Source of the DNA: Paenarthrobacter histidinolovorans
GTDB lineage: Bacteria; Actinomycetota; Actinomycetes; Actinomycetales; Micrococcaceae
DNA: 64,000 bases
NCBI RefSeq assembly: GCF_014647595.1
Contig: NZ_BMPM01000005.1
Span: forward strand, 248,001 to 312,000
Direction: 5' to 3'
Part shown: one piece after another, positions 56,700-64,000 of the stretch
How positions within the stretch are numbered: position 1 is the stretch's first letter
Layout of the letters: the number at the start of each line of letters is the position of its first letter
Notes under the pieces: generated by a model
Databases searched by the model: none
What the model was told of the DNA's origin: nothing
The model's input: only the letters and a program-made list of their open reading frames with translations
Made by a program: the position numbers and the translations under genes

Positions 56700-58573
56700 T
56701 GCGCACCGGAATCGCCACTGTCTGCCTGTCGGGGACCCTGAAGGAAAAGATGCAGGCCTGCGCCATCGCGGGCTTCGATGGCATCGAGATCTTTGAGCAG
56801 GACCTCGTGACCTCCCCGCTGAGCCCCGAGGACATCCGGAAAATGGCTGCCGATCTCGGCTTGGGCCTCGATCTCTACCAGCCGTTCCGGGATTTCGACG
56901 GCGTCACTCCCGAGCTGCTGAAGGCCAACCTCAAGCGGGCCGAGGCAAAGTTCAAGCTGATGTCCCGCTTGGGAATGGACACCATCCTGGTCTGCTCCAA
57001 CGTGGCCACGGCAACCATCGATGATGACCAGCTGCGTGCAGAACAGCTGGCAGCGCTTGCCGGGCTGGCAGGGGACCACGGCGTCAAGGTTGCCTACGAG
57101 GCGTTGGCCTGGGGCAAGTACGTCAACGACTACGAGCACGCCTACCGCTTGGTGGACATGGTGGACCACCCCAACCTTGGCACCTGCCTGGACTCCTTCC
57201 ACATCCTTTCCCGCGACTGGGACACCGCGCCGATCGAGCAGCTCAACGCGGAGAAAATCTTCTTCGTCCAGGTTGCCGATGCTCCCAAGCTCTCCATGGA
57301 CGTGCTCTCCTGGAGCCGCCACTACCGGGTTTTCCCCGGGGAGGGGCAGTTCGAGCTCGCCAAGTTCATGGGCCACGTGGTCCGCGCGGGCTACACCGGT
57401 CCGGTCTCGCTCGAAGTGTTCAACGATGTCTTCCGCCAGTCGGACGTTGAGCGGACGGCCGTGGATGCCATGCGCTCCCTGATCTGGCTGGAAGAACAGA
57501 GCGCCAACTGGCTCGCAAGCACCCCCGCGGAAACCGCGGCCGGCAACGGCGGTGCGTCCCGCCGTCGTTATCCCATGGAACTGGCCACGCTGCCCAAGGT
57601 GAACGAGCCCGCCGGCTTCAACTTCGCCGAGGTCAAGGCCGACGACACCGCGCAGCTTGAGAAGCTCCTGGGCCAGCTCGGCTTCGGATTCGAGGGCCGC
57701 CACCGCACCAAGGACGTCCAGCTCTGGACCATGGGCCAGGCCCGCGTGATCATCAACGAACAAGCGGCCTCGCATACAGAACCGGCTATCGCCGCTTTGG
57801 GGTTCGACGTCGATTCACCAGTGATTGCCTCCGCTCGCGCCCAGCAACTCAAGGCACCTGTGGTCGCCCGGAAGGTCCAGGCGGACGAAGAAGTGTTCCA
57901 GGGCATTTCCGCTCCGGATTCCACCGAAATCTTCCTGTGCCAAGGCAGCCCGGACGGAACCGCCGCGTGGACCCACGAGTTCGGGGAAGGCCTGGAGCAC
58001 TCCGCAGCACCGCAGAACGCCGTGATTGACCACGTGAACCTCGCCCAGCCGTGGCAGCACTTTGACGAAGCCGTCCTCTTCTACACCAGCGCTTTGGCAC
58101 TGGAACCGCTGCCGTTCGCGGAGGTGCCGAGCCCAAGCGGCCTGGTGCGCTCGCAGGTCATGGAAACCAGCCACGGCGCTGTGCGGCTCGTGCTGAATCT
58201 GGCGCCCGCCCAGCAAGCCCAGGAAACAGCCCGCAAAACGTACCAGGAACACATCGCCTTCGCCGTGGACGACCTCGTGGCCACGGCTCGGTCCGCCCGC
58301 GACCGCGGCCTTGAATTCCTGCAGATTCCGGCCAACTACTACGAGGACCTGGAAGCACGGTTCGATCTTGAACCGGGTTTCCTGGCCACCCTCCAGGAGC
58401 TCAACCTGCTGTATGACCGGGACGCCAACGGCGAATTCCTCCATTTCTACACCGCCACAGTCGGCAGCGTGTTCTTCGAAATGGTGGAACGCCGTGGCAG
58501 CTACAACGGCTACGGAGCCCCGAATGCCCCTGTCCGTCACGCCGTGCAATACGACTCACTTCACCGGGCATAG
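56699..58573 (+). CDS. 3-Dehydroshikimate dehydratase, fused to HPPD-like domain
   Basis: This 624-residue, two-domain protein converts 3-dehydroshikimate to protocatechuate. The N-terminal TIM barrel (about 1-285) has the metal ligands in VAYEALAWG (Glu), TCLDSFHI (Asp), FVQVAD (Gln) and SLEVFND (Glu). The C-terminal half (from about 295) is like 4-hydroxyphenylpyruvate dioxygenase, with VOC motifs VIDHVNLAQP and a late FFEMVERRG. This matches QsuB of corynebacteria and QuiC-type fusions in Pseudomonas; the second domain's role is not clear. It lies between the dehydrogenase and pcaH genes, as expected. Confidence 0.9.
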   Translation: MRTGIATVCLSGTLKEKMQACAIAGFDGIEIFEQDLVTSPLSPEDIRKMAADLGLGLDLYQPFRDFDGVTPELLKANLKRAEAKFKLMSRLGMDTILVCSNVATATIDDDQLRAEQLAALAGLAGDHGVKVAYEALAWGKYVNDYEHAYRLVDMVDHPNLGTCLDSFHILSRDWDTAPIEQLNAEKIFFVQVADAPKLSMDVLSWSRHYRVFPGEGQFELAKFMGHVVRAGYTGPVSLEVFNDVFRQSDVERTAVDAMRSLIWLEEQSANWLASTPAETAAGNGGASRRRYPMELATLPKVNEPAGFNFAEVKADDTAQLEKLLGQLGFGFEGRHRTKDVQLWTMGQARVIINEQAASHTEPAIAALGFDVDSPVIASARAQQLKAPVVARKVQADEEVFQGISAPDSTEIFLCQGSPDGTAAWTHEFGEGLEHSAAPQNAVIDHVNLAQPWQHFDEAVLFYTSALALEPLPFAEVPSPSGLVRSQVMETSHGAVRLVLNLAPAQQAQETARKTYQEHIAFAVDDLVATARSARDRGLEFLQIPANYYEDLEARFDLEPGFLATLQELNLLYDRDANGEFLHFYTATVGSVFFEMVERRGSYNGYGAPNAPVRHAVQYDSLHRA

Positions 58574-58614
58574 CTGCCCGAACCTCACAAAGAATCCATA
58601 GAAAGGAGCCGGTT

Positions 58615-59484
58615 GTGCCGCAAGACAACACTGCACAAGCTCTAGAATCCGAGGAACTCGTGCCGCCAGCAGAGCCGCATGCCGCGCACGATGGCAAGAA
58701 GGTTGAGACGCAGGCGGACCTCAGCGCAGAGATCAGCGCAATCGGGGACCGTTATGCCCAGGCGCTGAAGAACGGCAAAGGACCCGAAACCATGCCGCGG
58801 CTGGACTACGCGCCGTACCGCAGCAGCATCCTGCGCCACCCCACCAAGAGCCTGCACCACGCGGACCCGGAAACCATCGAGCTCTACTCGCCGGCCTTCG
58901 GACACCAGGACGTGCACGCACTGGAATCGGACCTGACCATCCAGCACAATGGTGAACCGCAGGGTGAGCGCATCATCGTGGCCGGACGCGTGCTGGACGG
59001 CGACGGCCGCCCGGTTGCCGGCCAGCTCGTGGAGATCTGGCAGGCCAATGCCTCCGGCCGCTACGTCCACAAACGTGACCAGCACCCCGCGCCGCTCGAC
59101 CCGAACTTCACGGGCGTCGGCCGTTGCATCACCGGCGCAGACGGCTCGTATTCCTTCACCACCATCAAGCCCGGCGCCTACCCGTGGAAGAACCACCTGA
59201 ACGCCTGGCGTCCGGCCCATATCCACTTCTCCATGTTCGGTTCGGAGTTCACGCAGCGCATCGTCACCCAAATGTACTTCCCGGGCGACCAGCTCTTCCC
59301 GCTGGACCCCATTTATCAGTCGATCGTGGACCAGGACGCCCGCGACCGCCTGGTGGCCCAGTACGATCACGAACTGACCAGCCCGGAGTGGGCCCTCGGC
59401 TACAAGTGGGACATCATCCTGACCGGTTCCAAGCGGACCTGGACGGAAAACGAAGCATACGGCGACGCCGGGGACGAGGAGTAA
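58615..59484 (+). CDS. pcaH: Protocatechuate 3,4-dioxygenase beta subunit
   Basis: This 289-residue protein is the iron-binding beta subunit, which opens the protocatechuate ring between the hydroxyls. The four non-haem Fe(III) ligands are all present in the right spacing: Tyr150 (SGRYVH), Tyr189 (GAYPW), His202 and His204 (RPAHIHF). An N-terminal extension of about 40 residues is acidic. The GTG at 58615 has an AAAGGAG site. It is 41 bases after the dehydratase gene and four bases before pcaG. Confidence 0.94.
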   Translation: MPQDNTAQALESEELVPPAEPHAAHDGKKVETQADLSAEISAIGDRYAQALKNGKGPETMPRLDYAPYRSSILRHPTKSLHHADPETIELYSPAFGHQDVHALESDLTIQHNGEPQGERIIVAGRVLDGDGRPVAGQLVEIWQANASGRYVHKRDQHPAPLDPNFTGVGRCITGADGSYSFTTIKPGAYPWKNHLNAWRPAHIHFSMFGSEFTQRIVTQMYFPGDQLFPLDPIYQSIVDQDARDRLVAQYDHELTSPEWALGYKWDIILTGSKRTWTENEAYGDAGDEE

Positions 59485-59488
59485 GCAC

Positions 59489-60082
59489 ATGAGCAAGCTG
59501 ACACCCACACCGGGCCAGACCGTGGGCCCCTTCTACGGCTACGCCCTTCCCTTCAACAAGGACAACGAACTCCTGGCACCGGGCAGCCCCGGCAGCATCC
59601 GCCTCCAAGGGACGGTGTACGACGGAGCGGGCAACACCATCCCGGACGCCATCCTTGAGATCTGGCAGCCGGACTCGGAAGGCAACGTCGTCCAGCGGAC
59701 CGGCTCACTGGTCCGTGACGGTTACACGTTCACCGGCTGGGGCCGCGGCTCCGTGGGCAACTCCGGCGTCTACACCTTCACCACTGTCAACCCCGGACCC
59801 ACGGCGCCGGGAGCGGCACCATTCATCTCGGTGGCGGTCTTCGCCCGTGGCCTCATGAACCGCCTCTTCACCCGCGTGTACCTGCCGGAAAACGAGGAAG
59901 CGCTGGCCAACGATCCCTTGCTGAGCTCCCTTGATCCCGAACGCCGCAAGACGCTGATCGCGCGCCGCGACCCCGACGGTGGACTTACCTGGGACATCCG
60001 GCTGCAGGGCGGCGACGAGACCGTGTTCCTGGATTTCCAGCAGGACGGCTCGCTCGATCCGGTGACGGAAAACCCGGCATGA
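59489..60082 (+). CDS. pcaG: Protocatechuate 3,4-dioxygenase alpha subunit
   Basis: This 197-residue protein is the alpha subunit. It has TPGQTVGPFYGYALPF at the start, the barrel strand LEIWQPDSEG and a 'NRLFTRVYLPENEEALANDPLL' end typical of PcaG, and lacks the iron ligands of the beta subunit. It lies four bases after pcaH and overlaps pcaB by ATGA. Confidence 0.93.
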   Translation: MSKLTPTPGQTVGPFYGYALPFNKDNELLAPGSPGSIRLQGTVYDGAGNTIPDAILEIWQPDSEGNVVQRTGSLVRDGYTFTGWGRGSVGNSGVYTFTTVNPGPTAPGAAPFISVAVFARGLMNRLFTRVYLPENEEALANDPLLSSLDPERRKTLIARRDPDGGLTWDIRLQGGDETVFLDFQQDGSLDPVTENPA

Positions 60083-61500
60083 TCGACGGCGACTTCGGCC
60101 TCCTCAGCCCTGTCTCGGCGTCGTCCTCCGTGGCCTCGCTGACGGGCGACCGTGCCGTGATCGCGGCAATCCTCGACGTCGAAGCTGCCTGGGCGGCCGT
60201 GCTCGAGGAAGCCGGGCTTGTCCCTGTCGGGTCCGCCGCTGTGGTGGCCGAAGCCGCCGACCCCTCTTTCTACGACGTTCTTTCGGTGGCGGAACGTGCC
60301 CAAGGCGGCGGCAATCCGGTCATCCCGCTGCTCGGCGACCTCCGTGCCCGCGTCAGGGAGCTGGACACCTCGGGGCTTGGTGCCGGCAAGGCCGTCCACG
60401 CCTCCCTGACCAGCCAGGACGTCCTCGACTCCGCCCTGATGCTGCTCGCCAGCCGCACCGTTTCGGCACTGCTGGCTGAGGTCAAAGGCACGACGACGGC
60501 GCTCGCCAGCTTGGCGGAACAGCATGCCGACACGCTGTGCGTGGGCAGGAGCCTGACGCAGCATGCACTTCCGTACACATTCGGGCTCAAGGCTGCGCAG
60601 TGGTTCCAAGGCGTCGCCGCTGCGGCTTCACGTTTGGCATCGCTTGAGTTGCCGGTCCAGTTCGGCGGGGCCGGCGGGACGTTGGCCTCCGGGACCAAGC
60701 TGGCTGCGGGCTCAGGCTCAACGCCGTTCACGCTGGCCGATTCCCTGGCCTCGCACCTCGGCCTGGCGCCCGCTCCCGCTCCGTGGCACACCAACCGCCT
60801 CGCCATCACGGCCCTCGGCGATTCCCTTGCCGCGCTGACCGACTCCTTTGGCAAGATCGCCGCAGACCTTCTCTTCCTGAGCCGTCCCGAAGTTGCCGAA
60901 CTGGGCGAACCACTCGCTGCGGGACGCGGTGTCTCCTCCGCCATGCCGCAGAAGCAGAATCCGGTGCTTTCCGTGCTGATCCGCAGCGCAGCGTTGCAGG
61001 CTCCCGGCCTCGCATCGCAACTGCACCTCGCGGCCGCCACCTTCAATGACGAACGACCCGACGGAGCATGGCACAGCGAATGGCCGGCCTTGCGTCGCCT
61101 GTTGAGCCTGGCGTTGGGCGCTGCTTCCCACCTCCGCGAACTCACCGACGGGCTCCGCGTCTTCCCGGAAGCGATGCGCAGGAACCTCGGGATCTCGGGT
61201 CCGCTGCTCCTCAGCGAAGGCGTGTCGGCCGCCGTCGCCCCTCTGCTTGGCGAGGACGGGAAGCAAAAGCTGCAGGCCGTCGTCGACCGAACCCTCGCGG
61301 CGCCGGCAACCGAACAGGCGGACACGTACCGCAAGCTCCTCCGTGAAAGCGTTCCTTCCGCCGAGCTCTCCGATGCTGAACTTGAGGCACTGCTGGACCC
61401 GGCGAGCTACCTGGGTGAGGCAGAGGAGATCAGCCGCCGGATCCTCGCCGCCTACCCCGATTTCACCGGATCTTCTGTGAAAGGAGCCCATCGTGGCTAA
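60079..61500 (+). CDS. pcaB: 3-Carboxy-cis,cis-muconate cycloisomerase
   Basis: This 473-residue protein of the fumarase/aspartase superfamily closes 3-carboxy-cis,cis-muconate to 4-carboxymuconolactone. It has the superfamily signature GVSSAMPQKQNP and the early 'VHASLTSQDVLDSALMLL' region with T-S-Q-D. The length is normal. The start overlaps the pcaG stop, and the end overlaps the pcaD start by eight bases. Confidence 0.93.
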   Translation: MIDGDFGLLSPVSASSSVASLTGDRAVIAAILDVEAAWAAVLEEAGLVPVGSAAVVAEAADPSFYDVLSVAERAQGGGNPVIPLLGDLRARVRELDTSGLGAGKAVHASLTSQDVLDSALMLLASRTVSALLAEVKGTTTALASLAEQHADTLCVGRSLTQHALPYTFGLKAAQWFQGVAAAASRLASLELPVQFGGAGGTLASGTKLAAGSGSTPFTLADSLASHLGLAPAPAPWHTNRLAITALGDSLAALTDSFGKIAADLLFLSRPEVAELGEPLAAGRGVSSAMPQKQNPVLSVLIRSAALQAPGLASQLHLAAATFNDERPDGAWHSEWPALRRLLSLALGAASHLRELTDGLRVFPEAMRRNLGISGPLLLSEGVSAAVAPLLGEDGKQKLQAVVDRTLAAPATEQADTYRKLLRESVPSAELSDAELEALLDPASYLGEAEEISRRILAAYPDFTGSSVKGAHRG

Positions 61501-62296
61501 ACCAACCATCAAGGCAGTGTTGCTTTCCCCGAAACGTGAACTGGGAGCCAAGCCGCTCCTGGTGGTCGGGCCGTCGCTGGGCACTTCCACCGTGCTGTGG
61601 TCCGAAACGGCCGCGCTCCTGGGCGACGACTACGACGTCATCGGCTGGGACCTGCCCGGCCACGGCATCTCGCCGGCCGCCGCCGAAGGTTTCGACGTCG
61701 CGGACCTGGCTGACGCCGTCATCGATCTTGTCGACTCTGTTTCGCCGGGCGGAATGTTCCACTACGCGGGCGTCTCCCTGGGCGGTGCCACCGGCCTGCA
61801 GCTCGGCCTCAAGCACGCCGACCGCCTCCTCAGCTTGTCCGTCCAGTGCTCCGGGCCGAAGCTCGGCACGCCCGAGGGCTGGCTGGAACGGGCGGAAACC
61901 GTCCGGACCTTGGGAACTCCGGTGATGATCCAGGGTTCGGCTGAACGTTGGTTCGGCCATGGATTCATGGACCGCCAGCCGGAAATCAGCAGCCGCCTTC
62001 TGCACGCTCTCCGTGACGCCGACCGCTTCAGCTACTCGTTCTGCTGCGAAGCCCTGGCCCGCTTGGACGTCCGCGACCAGCTCGGCAGCATCACCGTCCC
62101 CACGCAGCTGATTGCCGGTGAAGAGGATTCCGTAGCACCGCCGTCGCTCGCTGAAGAGACTGCCGCTGCCATCCGGGCGGGCGGTTCTTTCGCCGAGGCT
62201 GTGGCGCTCGACGGCGTCGGCCACCTTGCGCCTGCAGAGGCACCGGCCGCTGTGGCCGGGCTGATGCGCACCTTCATGAAGGAGAACGGACTGTGA
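61493..62296 (+). CDS. pcaD: 3-Oxoadipate enol-lactonase
   Basis: This 267-residue alpha/beta hydrolase converts 3-oxoadipate enol-lactone to 3-oxoadipate. It has the nucleophile elbow GVSLGG (Ser95), DLPGHG, a late Asp in IAGEEDSVAPP and His in GVGHLAP. It is not fused to PcaC, as it is in PcaL of some actinobacteria. The GTG at 61493 has an AAGGAG site and overlaps pcaB. Confidence 0.92.
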   Translation: MAKPTIKAVLLSPKRELGAKPLLVVGPSLGTSTVLWSETAALLGDDYDVIGWDLPGHGISPAAAEGFDVADLADAVIDLVDSVSPGGMFHYAGVSLGGATGLQLGLKHADRLLSLSVQCSGPKLGTPEGWLERAETVRTLGTPVMIQGSAERWFGHGFMDRQPEISSRLLHALRDADRFSYSFCCEALARLDVRDQLGSITVPTQLIAGEEDSVAPPSLAEETAAAIRAGGSFAEAVALDGVGHLAPAEAPAAVAGLMRTFMKENGL

Positions 62297-62739
62297 CTAC
62301 TTTGTCCCCTGATAATTCCGAGCGGAACGGCGCTGTCCAGCCCGACGCAACAGCCCAGGATATTTACGACGCCGGCATGGTGGTTCGCCGCGAAGTGCTG
62401 GGCGATGCGCACGTGGACCGGGCGAATGCCGGCAAGGATTCCTTTACCGAGGACTACCAGGACATGATCACCAGGATCGCCTGGGGTGGCATCTGGACGC
62501 GGCCCGGCCTGAGCCGGCAGATGCGCTCCGCCGTCACCCTCACGGCGCTGGTGGCGCACGGTCACTGGGAGGAGCTCGCCATGCACGTCAGGGCGGCCCT
62601 CAACAACGGCCTGAGCAGGGACGAAATCAAGGAAATCCTGCTGCAGACCGCCATCTATTGCAGTGTGCCGTCGGCCAATTCGGCCTTCAAGACGGCCCAG
62701 AAAGTATTCGCCGAAATCGACGCCACCGAACCCAACTGA
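62293..62739 (+). CDS. pcaC: 4-Carboxymuconolactone decarboxylase
   Basis: This 148-residue protein of the CMD/AhpD-like family removes CO2 from 4-carboxymuconolactone. It has 'RREVLGDAHVDRANA', 'TEDYQDMITRIAWGGIWTRPGL' and the LVAHGHWEELAMHVRAALNNG helix pair with the conserved Glu and His. The GTG start overlaps the pcaD stop (GTGA). A gap of 75 bases separates it from the thiolase gene. Confidence 0.93.
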   Translation: MTTLSPDNSERNGAVQPDATAQDIYDAGMVVRREVLGDAHVDRANAGKDSFTEDYQDMITRIAWGGIWTRPGLSRQMRSAVTLTALVAHGHWEELAMHVRAALNNGLSRDEIKEILLQTAIYCSVPSANSAFKTAQKVFAEIDATEPN

Positions 62740-62814
62740 GTCGCACTTCAGGTCGTTTTCAGCGTTCACAACGGCCTGATCTGCTACCTAGTTGGGCAAG
62801 AGAAAGAGAAACCC

Positions 62815-64000
62815 ATGAACCAGGCATTTGTGTACGACGCCGTGCGCACGCCCTTTGGCAAGTTCGGCTCCGGTCTTGCCGCTGTCCGTCCCGATGACCT
62901 TGCCGCGCACGTGGTCCGCGAGTCTGTTCGCAGGGCTCCCGGTCTTGATGTTGAGCGGATCGACGAGGTGGTGTTCGGCAACGCCAACGGTGCCGGCGAG
63001 GAAAACCGCAACGTTGCCCGCATGGCCACCCTGTTGGCCGGCCTGCCCGTGTCCATTCCAGGCACCACGGTCAACCGGTTGTGTGGCTCGTCCCTGGACG
63101 CAGCGATCATCGCTTCGCGGCAGATCAATGCGGGCGACGCCGACCTCATGCTGGTGGGCGGCGCCGAGTCCATGAGCCGTGCGCCCTGGGTGCTGCCCAA
63201 GACCTCCAAGCCGTACCCGGCCGGTGACATGACGCTGGCATCCACCACGCTTGGTTGGCGTCTGGTGAACCCGGCCATGAACAAGGATTGGACCATTTCC
63301 CTGGGCGAGGCCACCGAAAGGCTGCGCGAGAAGTACGGGATCACCCGTGAGCGGCAGGATGCTTTTGCGGCGGATTCGCACAACCTGGCTGATGCTGCGT
63401 GGAACGAGGGTTTCTATGATTCTCTGGTTACAGCGGTTCCCGGCACGGACCTGGTCCGTGATGAAGGAATCCGTGCCGGTTCTTCGGCTGAGAAGCTTGC
63501 CGGTTTGAAGACCGTGTTCCGGCCTGAGTCTGACGGGCCCGACGGCGGTACGGTCACCGCCGGGAATGCCTCGCCTCTGTCCGATGGTGCTTCTGCGGCG
63601 TGGATCGGTTCTGAAGCTGCTTCGTCCATCCTCGGTCTGGAGCCGCTGGCACGCATCGCGGGCCGTGGTGCGCACGGTAACGATCCACAGTTCTTCGGGT
63701 TCGCCCCGGTGGAGGCCGCCAACAAGGCCCTCGCAAAGGCGGGCATCGGCTGGGACCAGGTGGGCGCCGTCGAACTTAATGAAGCGTTCGCCGCGCAATC
63801 GCTGGCGTGTGTTGACGCGTGGGGGATCGACCCCGCAATCGTGAACCGCCATGGCGGTGCGATCGCCATGGGGCACCCGCTGGGTGCTTCCGGTACGCGC
63901 ATCCTGGGCACGCTCGCCCGTTCCCTGCAGGCTTCGGGCCAGCGCTGGGGTGTCGCGGCGATCTGCATCGGTGTTGGGCAGGGCCTGGCTGTGGTGCTGG
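62815..64000 (+). CDS. pcaF: 3-Oxoadipyl-CoA thiolase, 3' end outside window
   Basis: A thiolase frame opens at ATG 62815 and runs to the end of the window with 395 codons seen, so only a few are missing. It has the nucleophile Cys90 (NRLCGSSLD), the NEAFAAQ strand, the catalytic His in GHPLGASG and the second Cys in ICIGVGQG. In this operon it should cleave 3-oxoadipyl-CoA to succinyl-CoA and acetyl-CoA. The GNANGAGEENRNVARMA segment matches 3-oxoadipyl-CoA thiolases better than acetoacetyl-CoA thiolases. The CoA-transferase (pcaIJ) is expected beyond the window. Confidence 0.9.
   Translation, partial: MNQAFVYDAVRTPFGKFGSGLAAVRPDDLAAHVVRESVRRAPGLDVERIDEVVFGNANGAGEENRNVARMATLLAGLPVSIPGTTVNRLCGSSLDAAIIASRQINAGDADLMLVGGAESMSRAPWVLPKTSKPYPAGDMTLASTTLGWRLVNPAMNKDWTISLGEATERLREKYGITRERQDAFAADSHNLADAAWNEGFYDSLVTAVPGTDLVRDEGIRAGSSAEKLAGLKTVFRPESDGPDGGTVTAGNASPLSDGASAAWIGSEAASSILGLEPLARIAGRGAHGNDPQFFGFAPVEAANKALAKAGIGWDQVGAVELNEAFAAQSLACVDAWGIDPAIVNRHGGAIAMGHPLGASGTRILGTLARSLQASGQRWGVAAICIGVGQGLAVVL

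Noticed and set aside
1..64000. rRNA, tRNA, insertion sequences or prophage
   Set aside because: No tRNA cloverleaf or CCA-type ends, rRNA cores, transposase motifs or phage structural genes were recognised; all sizeable frames on the coding strand belong to ordinary chromosomal families.

Overview
This 64 kb window is high-GC chromosomal DNA of the Arthrobacter/Paenarthrobacter type (Micrococcaceae, Actinobacteria). That placement is an inference from GC-rich coding, frequent GTG starts, a CsoR/CopZ/CopA copper operon, a class I PPK2, a WXG100 protein, polyprenol-phosphate-mannose synthase, and a quinate-to-protocatechuate cluster in actinobacterial gene order. No rRNA, tRNA, transposase, prophage or CRISPR array was recognised. 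Genes are dense; the longest gene-free stretch is about 310 bp and is filled by three hairpins.

Layout. 1-11 kb: a partial VOC protein, a double-hotdog acyl-CoA hydrolase, a three-gene operon pairing two HTH-like proteins with a solitary phosphohistidine (PEP-utiliser mobile) domain, an AztD-like zinc lipoprotein behind a Fur/Zur-like dyad, DoxX, ABM and MATE proteins, small membrane proteins, a CGNR regulator with a divergent EamA exporter, and a solitary WXG100 protein. 11-16 kb: DUF2277, then copA-copZ-csoR with two CsoR boxes and a divergent rhodanese/hydrolase pair. 16-26 kb: YdcF, GNAT, PPK2, an ECF sigma factor with a membrane-anchored partner, a TreS-like GH13 protein, an SDR, an LssY-C protein and a polyprenol-P-mannose synthase. 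26-33 kb: a divergent catabolic cluster (IclR, KDG kinase, RidA on the minus strand; DSD1-like PLP enzyme, D-aminoacylase-like amidohydrolase, KDPG aldolase, GntP permease on the plus strand). 33-50 kb: UspA, LLM flavin enzyme, LysR, PEP mutase-like, GH3, two regulator/MFS modules, a diguanylate cyclase, an M20 amidohydrolase, and a BNR beta-propeller gene followed by a MoaD/ThiS-like protein ending in Gly-Gly. 50-64 kb: a secreted metzincin-like protein with FG-GAP repeats, then an MHS transporter, IclR regulator, quinate/shikimate dehydrogenase, dehydroshikimate dehydratase and pcaHGBDCF, the last running off the window.

How the genes work together. The right end is a complete funnel from imported quinate or shikimate to protocatechuate and, through the beta-ketoadipate branch, to the thiolase step; only the CoA-transferase is not seen. 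The 26-33 kb cluster is best explained as a pathway for an N-acyl 2-amino-2-deoxy-aldonic acid such as N-acetyl-D-glucosaminate: GntP import, deacylation, PLP-dependent dehydration with RidA-assisted imine hydrolysis to 2-keto-3-deoxygluconate, phosphorylation and aldol cleavage to pyruvate and glyceraldehyde-3-phosphate. No simpler substrate uses all six functions. This is an inference and the strongest candidate for an undescribed system here. Other items worth attention are the AztD-like gene with its dyad, the propeller/MoaD pair, the phosphohistidine operon, and a repeated leaderless promoter geometry (a TANNNT box six to eight bases before the start codon) in nine genes.
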